From Aquiluna sp. (GTDB lineage Bacteria; Actinomycetota; Actinomycetes; Actinomycetales; Microbacteriaceae), in NCBI GenBank assembly GCA_023260495.1, contig JALQVB010000010.1:1-23138 (forward strand): a DNA stretch of 23,138 bases, in the 5' to 3' direction. Below are positions 7,460 to 14,211 of the stretch, piece after piece. The notes below the pieces were generated by a model. The model had not been told where the DNA came from, did no database searches, and worked only from the letters and a program-made list of their open reading frames with translations. Each line of letters starts with the position of its first letter. Within the stretch, counting starts at the first letter, position 1. The translations under genes were made by a program, and so were the position numbers.

Positions 7460-8864
7460 AAAGCTAAAGATAGTAATACCGTGCGATACCTTCGCACCGG
7501 ATATCAATGGGGCAGCAAGGTTTGCCGAGCGGCTTGCCGGCGGCCTGGTTCGCCACGGCCACGAGGTTCACATCATCGCACCGTCCTTTGATGAGTCAGC
7601 CGGTGACCGAATCGAGAACCACGATGGCGTTGACATGGTGGTGCACCGGTTGCGCTCGCACCGAGTGCCACAGCACAAAACCCTGCGCTGGCCGGAACCA
7701 TGGGGCATGACAAAACGCATTGAGAAGATTCTCAGTGAGGTCCAACCTGATGCCGTTCACATTCAGTCGCATCTCATGGTTGGTCGCTTTGCGCTTCGTG
7801 CCGTTCGCAAGAAGGGTCTTCGGGTGCTTGCCACAAACCACATCATGCCTGAGAATCTGCTGCGCTATTCGCTGTTACCTAAGTTCCTGCATGGGCTTGC
7901 GATGAAGATCATCTGGGCAGATGCGGGACGAATCCTTCGCAAGATGGATGCCTTGACCACACCAACCAAACGCGCAGCCGAGCTTCTTGAAGCTGCTGCC
8001 GGAGTGTCCGACGTTCTAGCAATTAGCTGCGGCATTGATGCCTCAAGGTTCGCCAACAACACCCCCACTCAGAATCGTGAACCAGTGGCCTTGTTCCTGG
8101 GTCGACTGGACGACGAGAAGCGAATTGATGTATTCCTTCGAGCTGTCGCTTCGCTGGCAGATTTTCCGAATCTTCGCGTGGAGTTAGTTGGCGATGGGGG
8201 AGAGCGTGAGCGGTTGCAGCAATTGGCTCAGCAGCTTGGAATAGCGTCTAGAGTCGCATTTCTTGGACACGTGACTGACGAGGAGCTGCCAGGAACGTAT
8301 GAGCGCTCCACGGTCTTTGTGATGCCCTCTATCGCTGAACTGCAATCCATAGCCACCATGGAGGCTATGGCGAGTGGCCGTCCTGTAATTGCTGCAAATG
8401 CCATGGCACTGCCGCATTTGGTGCACAACGGCGACAATGGCTACCTATTTGAACCGAATAATGTGGCTGACCTGGCTGCCAAGCTGCGCAGGGTGCTGCA
8501 GGCAGATGAGGTTGAATTGGCCCGCCTGAGCGAGAACTCATTGCACCTGATCCAGGCTCACGACATCGAGCGCACAATCAAGATCTTCGAGGACCTTTAC
8601 CAAGGAATCGGTGAGACTGCACCTACTACACGGGACAACGAGCCGGACTATTTCCGTCCCATCGGACAGCTTCCCGATTCAGTTAGAAAGCGACTTGACG
8701 AATTCCGTAAGGACGCTGTCGAGCTTCGAGCAAGAGCTGAGCGCCTCAGGGAAGAAGCTAGAGCAAAATTGGACGAGGTGCGGGCGGAAGTGCGAGAGCA
8801 GCTCACTGAGATTCGCTCCGAGGTGTCTGAGGCTGCTAAACGTCTGCGCAAGAAGCGTGACTAG
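7452..8864 (+). CDS. GT4 glycosyltransferase with C-terminal coiled-coil tail
   Basis: GT-B fold glycosyltransferase of family 4, cytoplasmic or at the inner membrane face. Of 470 residues, the N-terminal half starts IVIPCDTFAPDINGAARFAERLA (a GT4 acceptor-domain signature). The donor-binding half contains FLGRLDDEK (216-224), VGDGGER, and the E-x7-E motif E296/E304 in AELQSIATMEAMASGRPV, followed by VHNGDNGYLF. These resemble actinobacterial enzymes that glycosylate diacylglycerol or phosphatidylinositol, but the sugar and acceptor are not determined. Residues about 409-468 form a highly charged helix rich in R, E, A and L with no proline, which is not part of the GT4 catalytic fold. The start ATG has GAGG six bases upstream and overlaps the transporter gene by eight bases. 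Confidence 0.88.
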   Translation: MTEKLKIVIPCDTFAPDINGAARFAERLAGGLVRHGHEVHIIAPSFDESAGDRIENHDGVDMVVHRLRSHRVPQHKTLRWPEPWGMTKRIEKILSEVQPDAVHIQSHLMVGRFALRAVRKKGLRVLATNHIMPENLLRYSLLPKFLHGLAMKIIWADAGRILRKMDALTTPTKRAAELLEAAAGVSDVLAISCGIDASRFANNTPTQNREPVALFLGRLDDEKRIDVFLRAVASLADFPNLRVELVGDGGERERLQQLAQQLGIASRVAFLGHVTDEELPGTYERSTVFVMPSIAELQSIATMEAMASGRPVIAANAMALPHLVHNGDNGYLFEPNNVADLAAKLRRVLQADEVELARLSENSLHLIQAHDIERTIKIFEDLYQGIGETAPTTRDNEPDYFRPIGQLPDSVRKRLDEFRKDAVELRARAERLREEARAKLDEVRAEVREQLTEIRSEVSEAAKRLRKKRD

Positions 8865-8895
8865 CTGCGAAGCAGATTAGACTTCTCTGTGGCTG

Positions 8896-8969
8896 GGGGC
8901 GTTAGCTCAGCCGGTTAGAGCAGCGGACTCATAATCCGTCGGTCGCGGGTTCAAGTCCCGCACGCCCCA
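8896..8969 (+). tRNA. tRNA with anticodon CAU (elongator Met or Ile2)
   Basis: Cloverleaf folded by hand. The acceptor stem GGGGCGT/ACGCCCC is fully paired, the D-arm is TAGCTCAGCCGGTTAGAGC, the anticodon loop CTCATAA gives CAU, and the T-arm is GCGGG-TTCAAGT-CCCGC. The discriminator is A and no CCA is encoded (CAA follows). It lacks initiator features: the first acceptor pair is a true G-C pair and there are no three G-C pairs typical of initiator anticodon stems. Elongator tRNA-Met and the lysidine-modified tRNA-Ile2 share CAU and cannot be told apart safely here. The arm sequences AGAGCAGCGGACTCATAATC and TCGGTCGCGGG look somewhat like bacterial Ile2 genes. Confidence 0.93.
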
Positions 8970-9122
8970 CAAAGAGTCACTTTTCATTTGAATTGGCCGA
9001 CAAAGCGCCGCTCTTGGATCCGAGATTAGCATCGACACCACACCTGTCTGTATCCAGTTTCAAAGAATCATCCTTGACCAGCAGAGCCAAAGTGTGGAGC
9101 TGGAGGGTCGACACGATGCTGT
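8970..9122. other. Intergenic space between tRNA(CAU) and the amino acid transporter operon
   Basis: 153 bases. I find no convincing gene, no duplicate of the tRNA 3' end (so no sign of an integration site), and no hairpin followed by a T-run for the converging transporter operon. The plus-strand open frame from 8993 runs into aapP and has no family-like features. Confidence 0.5.
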
Positions 9123-9908
9123 TTAGAGTATTTGAGACAGGAACTTCTTGGTTCGCTCTTCCTTGGGGCTATCGAAGATTTGTTCCGGGGTGCCAACTTC
9201 GACGATCTCTCCATCGGCCATGAAAATCACTCGGTCGGCGACTTCCCTAGCGAACCCCATTTCGTGTGTCACCACGACCATTGTCATTCCCTCGTTGGCC
9301 AACTCCTTGATGGCATCGAGGACTTCGTTGATCATCTCTGGATCCAGTGCGGAAGTTGGCTCGTCGAAGAGCATGACCTTTGGTTTCATTGCCAAGGCAC
9401 GGGCGATTGCAACTCGCTGTTGCTGGCCGCCAGATAGTTGAGCGGGAAATTTGTCCGCCTGCTCAGGAATCTTGACGCGTTCGAGAAGCTCTCTTGCTAT
9501 TCTTTCCGCTTCAACCTTTGGCAGATTGCGCACTTGCCTCGGTCCGATGGCGACGTTTGTCAGCACCGTAAGATGCGGGAAAAGGTTAAACGACTGGAAC
9601 ACCATTCCGGTCTCTTTGCGAATCTCCTGAATGTTCCTGATGTCGTTTGTTAGCTCTGTTCCGTCAACCACGATGCTTCCCTCATCATGCTGTTCTAGCC
9701 TGTTGATGCAACGAATCAGGGTGGACTTTCCGGAACCCGAAGGGCCGATGATGACCACTACCTCCTGGCGCCCAACAGCAAAATCAATTCCCTTGAGTGC
9801 CTCAAAGTCTTTGAAGCGCTTTACCACGGACTTCATTGTGACGATTGCGTCACTGGCTTGCCGGCCACCGCTCAGCAAGGTAGCGTCTGCAAATGCCTTA
9901 TCGTTCAT
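9123..9908 (-). CDS. aapP: General L-amino acid ABC transporter ATP-binding protein (AapP-like)
   Basis: ATPase that powers amino acid import at the cytoplasmic face, in the polar amino acid transport (PAAT) family. All nucleotide-binding motifs are intact in 261 residues: Walker A GPSGSGKST (55-63), Q-loop FQSFNLFPH, signature LSGGQQQR (158-165), Walker B VMLFDEPTSALD (179-189) and H-loop H215 in VTHEMGFA. An N-terminal extension of about 20 residues precedes the fold. The ATG overlaps the stop of the upstream permease gene (ATGA), indicating coupled translation. It is the last gene of a four-gene operon transcribed leftward. GlnQ would be a more generic name; the operon partners favour AapP. 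Confidence 0.93.
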   Translation of the reverse strand: MNDKAFADATLLSGGRQASDAIVTMKSVVKRFKDFEALKGIDFAVGRQEVVVIIGPSGSGKSTLIRCINRLEQHDEGSIVVDGTELTNDIRNIQEIRKETGMVFQSFNLFPHLTVLTNVAIGPRQVRNLPKVEAERIARELLERVKIPEQADKFPAQLSGGQQQRVAIARALAMKPKVMLFDEPTSALDPEMINEVLDAIKELANEGMTMVVVTHEMGFAREVADRVIFMADGEIVEVGTPEQIFDSPKEERTKKFLSQIL

Positions 9909-11092
9909 CGAACACCTACTCCTAGTTTCTTCTCAAGCCGTTGACTTTCTCGACTCATCACGAACGAACCCACCCAGAACAAAAGCGCGACAAAGGCCAG
10001 TGATTCGTAAATCATGCCTTGGCCAAGGAAGTCATCCTGCTTTGTAATGGCCTTGCCAATGTTCAAAACCTCGAACACGCTCAGTGCCGCTCCAGCCAGC
10101 GTAGTGTCTTTGAAAAGTGAAATGAATTGCCCAATTTGAGCTGGAATCACGTTGCGCAGCGCCTGCGGCAGAGTGATCAGGTAAATGATCTTCACGGTTG
10201 AGAGCCCCAGTGCCTTTCCCGCTTCTGTCTGACCCTTTGGGATTGACTGTAGGCCACCGCGAATTATCTCGGCGAGGTAGGCGCCAGTGAAAAGCGTGAA
10301 GACGGTTACCGATCGGAAGATCACATCGGGTGCAATCTCGGGGGGAATAAAGAATTCCAGTGCAACGCCTGCCAGCAGCAGGAGGACAAACAGTGGAGCG
10401 CCTCTGATTAGTTCAATGTAGGTGGTGCTGAGCAATCTCACTACAGGGAAACTGGAGCGTCTGCCCAAGGCGAGCAAAATACCAAGCGGGAAACACAGCA
10501 CGATGCTCACGATGGCGATGTAGAAATTGATTAGGAACCCGCCCCACTCTTCGAGCGAAGCAACAGAGAGTGTGAAGCCTATCGATGCGATCGGCAGAAG
10601 AGCCCACAGGGCAAGCCAGAGAGCCTTTGGAATCGGCTTTAGCCAGGTAATGGTGGTCTTTAGGCCTCCCAACAAGCGTCCTACTGCCAGCGCAGCGAAA
10701 ACTTGCAGCCCAGCCAGGAGTGCATCGAGGGTGCCGGCAAGATAGATGATGGCTGCAGCTAGCAGAAGCAGTAAGCCGAAGCGTCGTGTGACATCGATGG
10801 CTATCTCAGTGACCTTTCGTGACTTGAGTCCCGTTGACCGAAGCGAACCCGCCGCAAGTCCAATGAAAAACGCCAGCGAAATCATCGAGAGTCCGACGAG
10901 CCACATGCTTTCCTCGGGGAACCTGCCAACCAGCAGTAGCTTTAGGTTCACCTGAATGATCTCCCAGCGCCCGGTGACGAAGACAAAATTCCAAAGTTGG
11001 GTCAGGATCCAGATGGCAAGGGCTGCGGAAACCAACGTCACCACACCATCTAGGTAGGAGCGGAATAGATTCTCCCGTAACCACTTCTTCAT
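9905..11092 (-). CDS. aapM: General L-amino acid ABC transporter permease (AapM-like)
   Basis: Inner-membrane permease, 395 residues. Compared with the short HisM-type permeases it has the long N-terminal half with extra membrane spans typical of AapM. The permease core begins near EEWGGFLINFYIAIVSIVLCFPLG and contains the EAA loop GQTEAGKALGLSTVKIIYLITLPQA, where the ATPase docks, followed by the usual SLFKDTTLAGAAL segment. The 5' end overlaps the aapQ stop by four bases, and its 3' end overlaps aapP by four. Recognition rests on overall architecture and on the neighbouring Q- and J-type genes. Confidence 0.9.
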   Translation of the reverse strand: MKKWLRENLFRSYLDGVVTLVSAALAIWILTQLWNFVFVTGRWEIIQVNLKLLLVGRFPEESMWLVGLSMISLAFFIGLAAGSLRSTGLKSRKVTEIAIDVTRRFGLLLLLAAAIIYLAGTLDALLAGLQVFAALAVGRLLGGLKTTITWLKPIPKALWLALWALLPIASIGFTLSVASLEEWGGFLINFYIAIVSIVLCFPLGILLALGRRSSFPVVRLLSTTYIELIRGAPLFVLLLLAGVALEFFIPPEIAPDVIFRSVTVFTLFTGAYLAEIIRGGLQSIPKGQTEAGKALGLSTVKIIYLITLPQALRNVIPAQIGQFISLFKDTTLAGAALSVFEVLNIGKAITKQDDFLGQGMIYESLAFVALLFWVGSFVMSRESQRLEKKLGVGVR

Positions 11093-12255
11093 CGCTCCAC
11101 CAATGCCAATCTCCGGTTGAAGAAATTCACAACGAGGCTTGTGACCAAGGAAATTGCGAGATAGACCAGCAGTGTCAGCGTAAAGGCAGGCACTGCCGGT
11201 GAACCGTTTCCAACAGTGATCTGGGCAATCTGAGTCAATTCGAAGTAGCTTATGGAAGCACCAAGTGATGAGTTCTTGATTAGGTTTAGGTACTGATTAC
11301 CAAGGGCGGGCATGGCAATTCGGAAGGCTTGCGGGAGTATAACCAGTCGCATCTTCTGTCCACCACTTAGGGCCAAAGCGTCAGCGGCCTCTGCTTGCCC
11401 CTTCGGCACGGCCAATATCGAACCGCGAACGATTTCTGCTATCTGACTGCTTGTATAAAGCACCAACGCCACTAGCAGCGCAAAGAAAGAGGGATCGAGT
11501 CGCAAGCCGCCACTGGTAGACCTTCCGTCAACAATCGGCACCTCAATTTGATAGCCAAGAACTAGCCAACCGGCAATCAACAATGCCGTGAATGTGGCGA
11601 CTGCGTAAAGCACATCCCGTGACGGCTTTCCCGTCCTGTCCGAATAGTTTTGCCGCAGTTTGCGCACCAGCAAGCTAATTACCAGGGCCAGCAGCAATAC
11701 CCCGGCTATGTTCAGCGCTGAACCTAAGAACCAAGGGATCGCAATGCCACGGTTTGAGATGACGAAAAGGTCTAAAGGTTGCCAGGCGTCTTCAATTCGC
11801 GGGAACGTTTGAAGCACCACAGCAAGGTTCATAAAGGTCAACAAAACCAGCAGCGGCAAGTTTCTAATCACTTCCACGTAGGCTGCCGCAATCTTTCGGA
11901 CCAGAAAATTCTTTGCCAGTCTCCCAATTCCAACTAGCGTGCCAAGGACCGTAGCAAGGAGAATGCCAACCACGGCAACTTGCAGGGTGTTGAAGAAGCC
12001 TTCTACGAATGCCGCACGAACGGGTTGGCTCTGGTCAAAGTCATTCCCTGGAATAGTGAAGTTCGCTGGATTATCCAGGAAGTCAAGGTTTGTCGGGATG
12101 CTGCTTCTGGCGACATTCAGCTGATAGTTATTCCATAGCCAGGCAAGGATTGCGCCGACAATCGCCAAAACCGCCAGCTGGAATAGAACGCGCAGAAATC
12201 TGACATTACGCCAGATGGGAATGCGCGAAGACGCACCTGGCGGGGAGGTGGGCAT
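11089..12255 (-). CDS. aapQ: General L-amino acid ABC transporter permease (AapQ-like)
   Basis: Second permease of the complex, 388 residues from the chosen start. Features are an N-terminal membrane span, the periplasmic-type segment with NNYQLNVARSSIPTNLDFLD, then FNTLQVAVVGILLATVLGTLVGIGRL, a central insertion with additional spans, and the EAA loop PKGQAEAADALALSGGQKMRLVILPQAFR, followed by NQYLNLIKNSSLGASISYFEL. This layout is that of AapQ/BztB-type permeases. I start at ATG 12255 because GGGGAG (12262-12267 on the complement) lies six bases upstream. An in-frame ATG at 12285 adds ten residues but has no good ribosome site. Confidence 0.9.
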   Translation of the reverse strand: MPTSPPGASSRIPIWRNVRFLRVLFQLAVLAIVGAILAWLWNNYQLNVARSSIPTNLDFLDNPANFTIPGNDFDQSQPVRAAFVEGFFNTLQVAVVGILLATVLGTLVGIGRLAKNFLVRKIAAAYVEVIRNLPLLVLLTFMNLAVVLQTFPRIEDAWQPLDLFVISNRGIAIPWFLGSALNIAGVLLLALVISLLVRKLRQNYSDRTGKPSRDVLYAVATFTALLIAGWLVLGYQIEVPIVDGRSTSGGLRLDPSFFALLVALVLYTSSQIAEIVRGSILAVPKGQAEAADALALSGGQKMRLVILPQAFRIAMPALGNQYLNLIKNSSLGASISYFELTQIAQITVGNGSPAVPAFTLTLLVYLAISLVTSLVVNFFNRRLALVER

Positions 12256-12261
12256 ACCAAG

Positions 12262-12267
12262 CTCCCC
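12262..12267 (-). promoter_or_regulatory. Ribosome binding site deciding the aapQ start
   Basis: GGGGAG on the minus strand, six bases before ATG 12255. It falls inside the longer open frame that begins at 12285, and argues for the shorter protein. It leaves a 49-base gap to the aapJ stop, which holds no T-run terminator. Confidence 0.6.
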
Positions 12268-12304
12268 GGCCAAGCGCGTCTTCATCTCTGAGTTACTTAT
12301 CTAT

Positions 12305-13429
12305 TTAGCGGTAAGGCGGTGCGTACATCAGACCACCGTCAGTCCAAAGAGCATTTACTCCACGCTCTAGACCAAGTGGGGTCAGGTGCCGCTCGAAGAT
12401 CTCACCGTAGTTACCGACCTGCTTCACAATCTGATAGGCGAAGTCGGTTGGTAGTCCTAGTCCAGGATCCAGAACAGCAGAACCGTCGCTACCTGGCACC
12501 TCAGCGCCCAGGAAACGAAGAATTCCAACATCCTCTGTACTCGAGCGAATGCTGTCTACGTTAGCGCTGGTGATACCAAACTCCTCGGCCTGAATTGTGG
12601 CAAGCACGGCCCAGTTCACAATTTGTGCCCACTGAGTGTCACCATCAAGCACTGCGGGAGCCAGAGGTTCCTTTGAGAACACCTCTGGAAGGATCTTGAG
12701 CGCATTTGGACCGTCTGGATAAGCACTGCGGAATCCAGTCAGCTGGCTCACGTCGGAAGACCAGCCATCACACTGACCCGCGATGAAAGCCTCAAGGATG
12801 AGGTCTGTCTCATCGAAGGAGCGCACTTCCCAACCCAATCCAAGTCGGGACGACTCTAGGGCGGCATTGCCCTCGGTTGTGGTTCCCTTAGCAACACAGA
12901 CAATTGCACCGTTCATGTCGCTGATTGAGTCAAAGCCGCTGTTCGAGGCAACCATCATTCCCTGACCGTCATAGAAGTTAGGGTGCAAGAAAGTTGCGGC
13001 CTCAGCGCCGTCGCGGGTAGCGGTCCAGGTTGTGTTTCTTACTAGAACATCAACTGCACCACTCTGCAAAGCCGTGAATCGGTCCGCGGTCTCTAGATCG
13101 ACCATCTCTACGGCGTCTGCATCGCCGAATACGGCAGCGGCAATTGCCCTACAGAAATCGGAGTCGAAACCAACGTGCTCACCTGAGTCTTGCAACACTG
13201 CAAACCCTGGCAGAGCGTCTCTAGTGCCACAGCGAACAGCCCCCGCAGCCAAAACTGATTCCAGTACCGAACTTTCGGCTGCAGTTGTGCTGCTCGATGA
13301 GCTGTCACTATTGGTGCTGGATGACCCCGTGTCGGTTGCGGTAGAACCGGTGTCATTGGAAGTTGCACAGCCGCTCAAAACAAGAGCGGAGGCAAGCATT
13401 GCGGCAGAAATTGCCGAGAGTTTTCTCAT
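12305..13429 (-). CDS. aapJ: General L-amino acid ABC transporter substrate-binding lipoprotein (AapJ-like)
   Basis: Extracytoplasmic amino acid receptor, 374 residues. A lipoprotein signal is visible: MRKLSAISAAMLASALVLSGC with the lipobox LSGC and lipidated C21. A Ser/Thr-rich linker (about 22-52) follows, as expected for a cell-wall-exposed anchor in a Gram-positive cell. The SBP_bac_3 fold begins near VLESVLAAGAVRCGTRDALPGF. The phrases VGFDSDFCRAIAAAVFGDA, LVRNTTWTATRD, FYDGQGMMV, VCVAKGTTTEGN and the C-terminal VKQVGNYGEIFERHL...NALWTDGGLMYAPPYR closely follow AapJ/BztA of proteobacteria. The minus-strand Shine-Dalgarno AGGGGAAG precedes the ATG by a few bases. It is the first gene of the operon, so its message is probably most abundant. 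Confidence 0.93.
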   Translation of the reverse strand: MRKLSAISAAMLASALVLSGCATSNDTGSTATDTGSSSTNSDSSSSSTTAAESSVLESVLAAGAVRCGTRDALPGFAVLQDSGEHVGFDSDFCRAIAAAVFGDADAVEMVDLETADRFTALQSGAVDVLVRNTTWTATRDGAEAATFLHPNFYDGQGMMVASNSGFDSISDMNGAIVCVAKGTTTEGNAALESSRLGLGWEVRSFDETDLILEAFIAGQCDGWSSDVSQLTGFRSAYPDGPNALKILPEVFSKEPLAPAVLDGDTQWAQIVNWAVLATIQAEEFGITSANVDSIRSSTEDVGILRFLGAEVPGSDGSAVLDPGLGLPTDFAYQIVKQVGNYGEIFERHLTPLGLERGVNALWTDGGLMYAPPYR

Positions 13430-13546
13430 TACTTCCCCTTTCGAAAGTCAGCGCCGTGGGATACGTGACCCCCCAGCTCACTGACCTTTTGTCTTTTTCA
13501 AGCTAGCCCAACTTGGAGCACTAGGGAGAGGTACAGGAGATTGTTA

Positions 13547-13583
13547 CCGAAGTGTGACCATGACCCAACCATGGGCCGAAGTG
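13547..13583. repeat. Direct repeats flanking a small inverted repeat upstream of aapJ
   Basis: CCGAAGTG occurs at 13547-13554 and again at 13576-13583, 29 bases apart. Between them is an inverted repeat CCATG (13558-13562), seven-base loop, CATGG (13570-13574). The element lies in the 155-base space between the aapJ start and the tdk stop. It could be an operator for aapJQMP or chance; there is no T-run to make it a terminator. Confidence 0.35.
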
Positions 13584-13584
13584 A

Positions 13585-14184
13585 TTAGTTTTTTAGCTTC
13601 TTTTCGAGGTAGCAAGAGGCACACAGCGATTCGTAGGAGACCTTGTCGCCATCGATGGCTACCTGTTCGCCGTCAAAGGTGAATTCGCCGTTCACCAGAC
13701 GGCCATTGAACATGGCTTTTCGGCCACAGCGGCAGATTGTCTTAAGCTCCTCCAGGCTGTGTGCAATTTCGAGAAGGCGCATGGAACCGGGGAAAGACTT
13801 TGTCTGAAAATCGGTTCTGATTCCATAGGCGAGAACTGGAATCCCATCCAAAACGGCAATTTCCAGAGCCTGATTAACCTGCTCCTCGGTGAGAAATTGA
13901 CTTTCATCAATGAGCAGGCAGGCAATCTTGTTTCCCACCTCTGACTCGAATCGCTTGCGGTTCTCGTGAAAGACCTCGCGCAGCGAATCCTCAGGCCGGA
14001 CAAGGAAGTCCACCTCTCGGGTCACGCCTAGTCGACTAACAATTGAACGATCTCCTTTGAGGTCGATTGCCGGCTTTGCTAGCAAGACGTGCTGGGATCG
14101 CTCTTCGTAATTGAATGCAGCCTGCAGCAGGGCCGTGCTCTTGCCGGAATTCATAGCGCCGTAGCGGAAGTAAAGCTTGCTCAT
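13585..14184 (-). CDS. tdk: Thymidine kinase (TK1-like, type II)
   Basis: Phosphorylates thymidine to dTMP for salvage. From ATG 14184 the protein has 199 residues: P-loop GAMNSGKST (9-17), catalytic region LLIDESQFL (D93, E94), a lasso-type segment, and the structural zinc cysteines CRCG (C151, C153) and CASC (C188, C191). The protein begins MSKLYFRYGAMNSGKST, as in the family. A longer in-frame reading up to 14223 would add 13 residues unlike any homologue I know and would run into the divergent gene. No Shine-Dalgarno precedes the ATG; a TATACA -10 box lies only 16-21 bases upstream, so the message probably has an almost absent leader. Confidence 0.96.
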   Translation of the reverse strand: MSKLYFRYGAMNSGKSTALLQAAFNYEERSQHVLLAKPAIDLKGDRSIVSRLGVTREVDFLVRPEDSLREVFHENRKRFESEVGNKIACLLIDESQFLTEEQVNQALEIAVLDGIPVLAYGIRTDFQTKSFPGSMRLLEIAHSLEELKTICRCGRKAMFNGRLVNGEFTFDGEQVAIDGDKVSYESLCASCYLEKKLKN

Positions 14185-14211
14185 GATGGTTAGTTTGAGT
14201 GTATAGGTGGT
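14185..14211. promoter_or_regulatory. Compact divergent promoter between tdk and the photolyase gene
   Basis: Only 27 bases separate the two starts. The core TATA (14202-14205) is shared: TATACA on the minus strand (14205 down to 14200) points to tdk, and TATAGG on the plus strand (14202-14207) points to the photolyase. In both directions the expected transcription start is within about ten bases of the start codon, and neither gene has a ribosome site. No strong -35 boxes are visible. Inferred from sequence only. Confidence 0.45.

Noticed and set aside
8896..9122. Integration site at the CAU tRNA gene
   Set aside because: No repeat of the tRNA 3' end is found downstream and no integrase or phage gene is near.
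13032..13484. 150-codon plus-strand frame opposite aapJ
   Set aside because: It mirrors the Ser/Thr linker and signal peptide of aapJ; no independent support.
13558..13574. Terminator for tdk at the CCATG/CATGG hairpin
   Set aside because: The stem is only five pairs and no T-run follows on the minus strand.
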